From Saccharopolyspora shandongensis (lineage in GTDB: Bacteria; Actinomycetota; Actinomycetes; Mycobacteriales; Pseudonocardiaceae), in assembly GCF_900106995.1 (NCBI RefSeq), contig NZ_FNOK01000003.1, forward strand, positions 62,001 through 126,000: a DNA stretch of 64,000 nt, given 5' to 3'. The notes under the pieces are model-generated. The model was not told where the DNA came from, did not search any database, and saw only the letters and a list, made by a program, of their open reading frames with translations. A program made the position numbers and the translations under genes. Below, piece by piece: positions 60,776-64,000 of the stretch. How positions within the stretch are numbered: the first letter of the stretch is position 1; the number at the start of each line of letters is the position of its first letter.

Positions 60776-61510
60776 GTGATCGAGGCTGCGATGCGCGCAC
60801 GCTCCCCCCGGCTTCCCGACGAGCTGGCCGGCCGGCTGCGGGAAGGGATCATGACGGGCCGGCTGCGGCAGGGCGATCACCTGCACCTGGAGCGACTCGC
60901 CGAGCAGCTCGGCGTCAGCGTCACGCCGGTCCGGGAGGCGCTGCTGGCCCTGCGCGGGGAGGGCTTCGTCGACCTCGAACCGCGCCGCGGGTTCACGGTG
61001 GCGCCGCTGAGCCGGCAGGACTTCGAGGACGCGCACCGGCTGCAGGCCACCATCGCCGGCGAGCTCGCGGCCCGCGCGGCGCGCCAGATCGACACCGAGC
61101 GGCTCGCCGAACTCGGTGCCCTGCTTGAGGAAATCCAGATGGCGAGCCAGTTCGCACTGCTCGACATGGGCGAGCCGGTGGCCCGCTTCCACACCGTGAT
61201 CTGCCGGGCCGCCGAGTCACCGAAGCTGTCCTGGTTCCTCGGCATCGCGGTGCGCTACACGCCGCGCAACGCCACCGCCGACGTGCCGGGCTGGCGGGAG
61301 ATCGCGGTGGCCGACCACCAGAACCTGCTCACCGCGCTGCGCCACCGGGACCCAACGGCCGCGCGCGCCGCGATGCACCAGCACATCACCCATACCGGAC
61401 AGTTACTGATCCATCACCTGCAGCAACTCGGCTTGTGGTCCGAGACTCCCGAAAACCCACCCCCGCCAGGGAGTTCCGCATCACACCTGGAACATGGCGA
61501 CGGTCGCTAA
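60776..61510 (+). CDS. GntR family regulator, FCD (FadR) subfamily
   Basis: This 244-residue regulator has a GntR winged helix (about 12-75: LPDELAGRLREGIMTGRLRQGDHLHLERLAEQLGVSVTPVREALLALRGEGFVDLEPRRGFTVAPL) and an FCD domain (about 85-225) with EDAHRLQATIAGELAARAARQ, ARFHTVICRAAESP, and the metal-ligand-like VADHQNLLTALRHRDPTAARAAMHQHITHT. A GTG start at 60776 is the only reasonable one. It is divergent from tesB across 83 bases containing CAACT...AGTTG; it may respond to a fatty acyl or related ligand. Confidence 0.9.
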   Translation: MIEAAMRARSPRLPDELAGRLREGIMTGRLRQGDHLHLERLAEQLGVSVTPVREALLALRGEGFVDLEPRRGFTVAPLSRQDFEDAHRLQATIAGELAARAARQIDTERLAELGALLEEIQMASQFALLDMGEPVARFHTVICRAAESPKLSWFLGIAVRYTPRNATADVPGWREIAVADHQNLLTALRHRDPTAARAAMHQHITHTGQLLIHHLQQLGLWSETPENPPPPGSSASHLEHGDGR

Positions 61511-61611
61511 CGTTGTTCCCCCTCGTGGCGACACCCCAGGTGAGACGCCCGATGTGGCGTTCGCCGCAATCGCCTTTTCTGTTCCTACGCGAGAATCCGG
61601 GGGCACCAGCC

Positions 61612-61761
61612 ATGCAGAGCAACAGCCGCACCTTCGTGTCGGTTGTCGGAACGGTGATGATGGTCGTGACGACCGTTCTGCTCGCAACGTGGAGCCCCGC
61701 TCAATCGGATACACCGGTACAACCGGCGGCGAACGAGGCCGCGATCGTCGTGGACCACTAG
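61612..61761 (+). CDS. Possible small membrane or secreted peptide
   Basis: This 49-residue reading starts ATG 61612 with a purine-rich GGGGG leader and encodes MQSNSRTFVSVVGTVMMVVTTVLLATWS followed by a polar tail (PAQSDTPVQPAANEAAIVVDH). It has a single hydrophobic segment (about 8-27), so it could be a small membrane protein or cleaved export product. Its stop overlaps the stop of the converging DNA ligase by four bases. I do not recognise the family; it could also be chance coding. Confidence 0.4.
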   Translation: MQSNSRTFVSVVGTVMMVVTTVLLATWSPAQSDTPVQPAANEAAIVVDH

Positions 61762-62753
61762 GTCTCCCGGACCACGTCCCGCGGGCGCTTGTCGTTGCGC
61801 AGCCCCGAAAAGCGCGGGTGCCGCAGCTTCCCGTCACCGGTCCACTCGGTGAACCCGACCTGCGCGACCAGCTCCGGCGCCACCCAGTGCGCGCCGGGCT
61901 CGGTCACCGGGTCGGCGAACGGCGAGCGCTCGCGGGCCAGCTCGTCGAGCCTGCCGCGCAGGTCCCGCAGCGTGCGCTCGTCGTAGCCGGTGCCGACCTT
62001 GCCCGCGTAGCGCAGCCGCGATTCCTGGTAGTAGCCGACCAGCAACGCTCCGAAGCCGAACCGGGATCCCTTGGGGTCGGTGTAGCCGCCGATGACGAAT
62101 TCCTGGTCGGCGACGCACTTGAACTTCAGCCAGTCGCGGCTGCGCCCGCCGTGGTAGGGCCGGTCGGCACGCTTGGCGATCAGGCCCTCCCAGCCGCGGC
62201 GGCACGCTTCGCGGAAGAACGCCTCGCCGTCGCCCGCGCGGTGCGCGCTGAACCGCAGCGGGTCGGCGAAGTCGAAGCACTCGCGCAGCAGGCGCTTCCG
62301 GGAGCGCAGCGACAGCCTCGTCAGGTCGACGCCGCCGAAGGCGATCAGGTCGAACACGTAGTAGTGGACCGCGACGCCGGTGCGGCGGGCCGCCCGCGGA
62401 TCGGTGAGGTTGAGGCGCTTCTGCAGCCGCGCGAAGCTCGTCCGGTCGCCCTCGAAGGCGACCATCTCGCCGTCCAGCACGAACCGGTCGGCGCCCTGCG
62501 CGGCGAGCGCGTCGATGATCTCCGGGTAGGAGGCGTCGACGCGCTTGTGGTTGCGCGACCACAGCACCGGGCGGTCGCCGTCGCATCCGGCGATCACCCG
62601 CGCCCCGTCGAGCTTGCGCTCGAAGATCCAGTCCGGGCCGGAGAACCGGTGGTGGGTCAGCGTCGCCAGGGCCGGCTCGTGCCAGGTCCCGCCGGGCCAG
62701 GACCTCAGCAGACCGCTTTCGGCATCGTCCAGAAGGCGCAACGGGTCGTTCAT
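61758..62753 (-). CDS. ATP-dependent DNA ligase (LigC/LigD ligase-domain type)
   Basis: This 331-residue protein holds the ligase catalytic core. The adenylation motif with the nucleophilic Lys is FERKLDGARVIA (about 44-55), followed by DGEMVAF, HYYVFDLIAFGG, WEGLIAKRADRPYHGGRSRDWLKFKC (motif IV/V) and the OB-fold end GTGYDERTLRDLRGRL and FTEWTGDGKLRHPRFSGLRNDKRP. It lacks polymerase and nuclease domains of full LigD, so it is a stand-alone ligase. No ku gene is adjacent. It probably works in single-strand or double-strand break repair outside replication. ATG 62753 is preceded by AAAGGATG context. Confidence 0.88.
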   Translation of the reverse strand: MNDPLRLLDDAESGLLRSWPGGTWHEPALATLTHHRFSGPDWIFERKLDGARVIAGCDGDRPVLWSRNHKRVDASYPEIIDALAAQGADRFVLDGEMVAFEGDRTSFARLQKRLNLTDPRAARRTGVAVHYYVFDLIAFGGVDLTRLSLRSRKRLLRECFDFADPLRFSAHRAGDGEAFFREACRRGWEGLIAKRADRPYHGGRSRDWLKFKCVADQEFVIGGYTDPKGSRFGFGALLVGYYQESRLRYAGKVGTGYDERTLRDLRGRLDELARERSPFADPVTEPGAHWVAPELVAQVGFTEWTGDGKLRHPRFSGLRNDKRPRDVVRET

Positions 62754-62767
62754 CCTTTGCGGAATAC

Positions 62768-62783
62768 CCGCCGAATTCGGCGG
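62768..62783. promoter_or_regulatory. Perfect 16-bp palindrome in the ligase/DsbA divergent gap
   Basis: CCGCCGAATTCGGCGG is fully self-complementary, 15 bases before the ligase start. About 10 bases further, GTTCAGCTG (62793-62801) and CAGCTGTGAAC (62807-62817) form a second imperfect inverted repeat. Either could be an operator in the 177-base divergent region. Confidence 0.4.
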
Positions 62784-62930
62784 TGCAAACCGGTTCAGCT
62801 GAGAGCCAGCTGTGAACGACCTGTGATTTGGACCCCGCGAGAGTTCCCAATCGGGTTAATGCGAGAAACTGGATGAGCCGTCCTCACCCGCAATACCAGC
62901 GGGCCCGACCGCCGAAGGTGAAAGCACGCG

Positions 62931-63677
62931 ATGTCGAAGAACAAGAATCCCGTGACCGAGAAGAGCGGGCTGTCCACGAACGTCATCCTCACCATCGTGG
63001 TGGTTGTCGTCGCCATCGTGGTGATCGGGGGCGTGCTGCTGTTCAACCGCAGCGGTTCGGAGAACAACGCGTCCAGCGGTCCCGCGGTGGCGGCCGAGAT
63101 CCTGCGCAAGCCCGACAGCCACGTGCTGACCTCCGCGCCGGACGACAAGGTCACCGTGGTCGAGTTCCTCGACTACCAGTGCCCGGGCTGCCACTCGTAC
63201 TACTCGGGGCTGACCAAGCAGGTCGAGAAGGACTACGCGGGCAAGATCACCTTCATCACCCGCAACTTCCCGCTCGACATGCACCCGCTGGCGAGGCCGG
63301 CCGCGCAGGCCTCCGAGGCCGCGGCGGTGCAGGGCAAGTACAAGGAGATGTACCACGCCCTCTACGACAACTACGAGGCGTGGGCGCTGGCGCCCGACGG
63401 CCAGAACGTCAGCACCGACGAGGCCAAGGCGCGCGGGCTGTTCGACCAGTACGCCCAGCAGCTCGGCCTCGACGTGGACAAGTTCCGCCAGGACATGAAC
63501 TCGCCGCAGGTGAACGCCAAGATCGACGCCGACGTCGCCGACGGCGAGAAGGCCGGAGTGCAGGGCACGCCGACGATCTTCATCAACGGCAAGGAGTTCG
63601 ACGCGGGCAACGTCCAGACCTTCCAGCAGCTCAACGACGCCTTCCGCGGCGAGGTCGAGAAGGAGCTCACGAAGTGA
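62931..63677 (+). CDS. Membrane-anchored DsbA-like thiol oxidoreductase
   Basis: This 248-residue protein has one N-terminal transmembrane helix (about 17-39) and a thioredoxin-like DsbA domain outside the membrane. The redox motif CPGC is at residues 84-87 (LDYQCPGCHSYYSG), and the cis-Pro loop is GVQGTPTIFINGKEF. An inserted helical region (about 110-200) with FPLDMHPLARPAAQASEAA and KYKEMYHALYDNYEAW is standard for DsbA-like proteins. It introduces disulphides into exported proteins. Its stop overlaps the next gene's start by four bases, coupling it with VKOR, the expected reoxidant. Confidence 0.92.
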   Translation: MSKNKNPVTEKSGLSTNVILTIVVVVVAIVVIGGVLLFNRSGSENNASSGPAVAAEILRKPDSHVLTSAPDDKVTVVEFLDYQCPGCHSYYSGLTKQVEKDYAGKITFITRNFPLDMHPLARPAAQASEAAAVQGKYKEMYHALYDNYEAWALAPDGQNVSTDEAKARGLFDQYAQQLGLDVDKFRQDMNSPQVNAKIDADVADGEKAGVQGTPTIFINGKEFDAGNVQTFQQLNDAFRGEVEKELTK

Positions 63678-64000
63678 CCGACGCCCACGCCGTCGAGCCG
63701 GCCGCCGCCGAGCGATCGCACCCGGCCGGCGCGCCGCGCGGCCTGGGCTGGCTGTACGTCGTGGGCGGCGTCATCGGCTTCGCCGGATCGTTCGCGCTGA
63801 TCCTGGAGAAGCTGCAGAAGCTGGCCAACCCCGGCTACGTGCCGACCTGCAGCATCAACCCGATCATCTCGTGCGGTTCGGTGATGGAGAGCGCCCAGGC
63901 GGCGGTGCTCGGCTTCCCGAACCCGCTGATCGGGGTGGCGTCGTTCCCGGTGGTGGTCACCGCCGGGGTCGCGGTGCTGGCCGGGTTCCGGCCGCCGCGC
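63674..64000 (+). CDS. Vitamin K epoxide reductase (VKOR) family protein, partial
   Basis: About 109 codons of the N-terminal half are visible, starting at GTG 63674. The polar start (VTDAHAVEPAAAERSHPAG) is followed by a membrane helix (GWLYVVGGVIGFAGSFALILEKL), then YVPTCSINPIISCGSVMESAQAAVLGFPNPLIGVASF with the paired loop cysteines (TCSINP and ISCGSV) that VKOR proteins use in electron relay, and a second helix (VVVTAGVAVLAGF). The CxxC active site expected in the later half lies outside the window. The VKOR reoxidises the DsbA-like partner and passes electrons to quinone. Confidence 0.92.
   Translation, partial: MTDAHAVEPAAAERSHPAGAPRGLGWLYVVGGVIGFAGSFALILEKLQKLANPGYVPTCSINPIISCGSVMESAQAAVLGFPNPLIGVASFPVVVTAGVAVLAGFRPPR

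Overview
The window is high-GC DNA (strong GC bias at third codon positions, many GTG starts, many 4-nt ATGA/GTGA overlaps, NmtR-, DtxR/IdeR- and mycothiol-type gene content). It looks like chromosomal DNA of an actinobacterium. A Pseudonocardiaceae member such as Saccharopolyspora or Amycolatopsis would fit, but that is inference. I see no rRNA, tRNA, CRISPR array, prophage or intact insertion sequence. Both ends cut genes: soxA at the left edge and a VKOR gene at the right edge.

Layout. (1) 1-10.6 kb: catabolism of N-methylated glycines and one-carbon recycling. A sarcosine oxidase operon soxB-soxD-soxA (minus) diverges from a GntR regulator; then come dimethylglycine dehydrogenase, a GcvT/DmdA-like methyltransferase, a methylenetetrahydrofolate-reductase-like protein and formate-THF ligase (plus). 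Together they could take methyl groups from dimethylglycine, sarcosine or a related onium compound onto folate and on to formate. (2) 10.6-15 kb: MHS transporter, IclR regulator, class III CoA-transferase and a short citrate-synthase-like protein, probably uptake, CoA activation and cleavage of a carboxylic acid. (3) 15-18.7 kb: NmtR-type Ni/Co sensor divergent from a P1B-type ATPase, a DUF1349 protein and a universal stress protein. (4) 18.7-22.2 kb: Ski2-like helicase, a small conserved protein and a Phd/RelE toxin-antitoxin pair. (5) 22.3-27.9 kb: mutA-mutB-meaB (methylmalonyl-CoA mutase and its chaperone) plus a YtrA-type GntR. (6) 27.9-43.7 kb: mixed housekeeping, signalling and regulatory genes, including a WD40 Ser/Thr kinase, DUF305 and LVIVD proteins, a degenerate PAS-GGDEF-EAL protein, two DJ-1/PfpI proteins, an aldo/keto reductase, an M50B-like protease, a LacI regulator beside an M20 hydrolase, and an EI24 protein. 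(7) 43.7-50.9 kb: a siderophore-binding lipoprotein behind an iron box, an Lrp regulator, and the pyruvate dehydrogenase operon lpd-pdhA-pdhB-pdhC (minus). (8) 51-58.4 kb: two tandem copies of a cassette made of an M20 amidohydrolase, an MFS transporter and a divergent double-domain Lrp regulator. (9) 58.4-64 kb: PucR-type regulator, TesB thioesterase, GntR, ATP-dependent DNA ligase, and a DsbA-VKOR oxidative folding pair.

The most unusual signal is not a gene. Three intergenic copies (about 6.67, 46.84 and 59.65 kb) and one shortened copy (39.22 kb) belong to one dispersed element. It has a REP-like palindrome followed by a long nested hairpin whose arms differ between copies but stay complementary. 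Every non-Watson-Crick pair in the stems I paired is a G.T(U) pair when read on the plus strand. This argues for selection on a folded single strand and marks an undescribed mobile or structured element. Other points are the tandem cassette duplication with a palindrome over the transporter's ribosome binding site, and a possible CoA-transfer plus citryl-CoA cleavage route.
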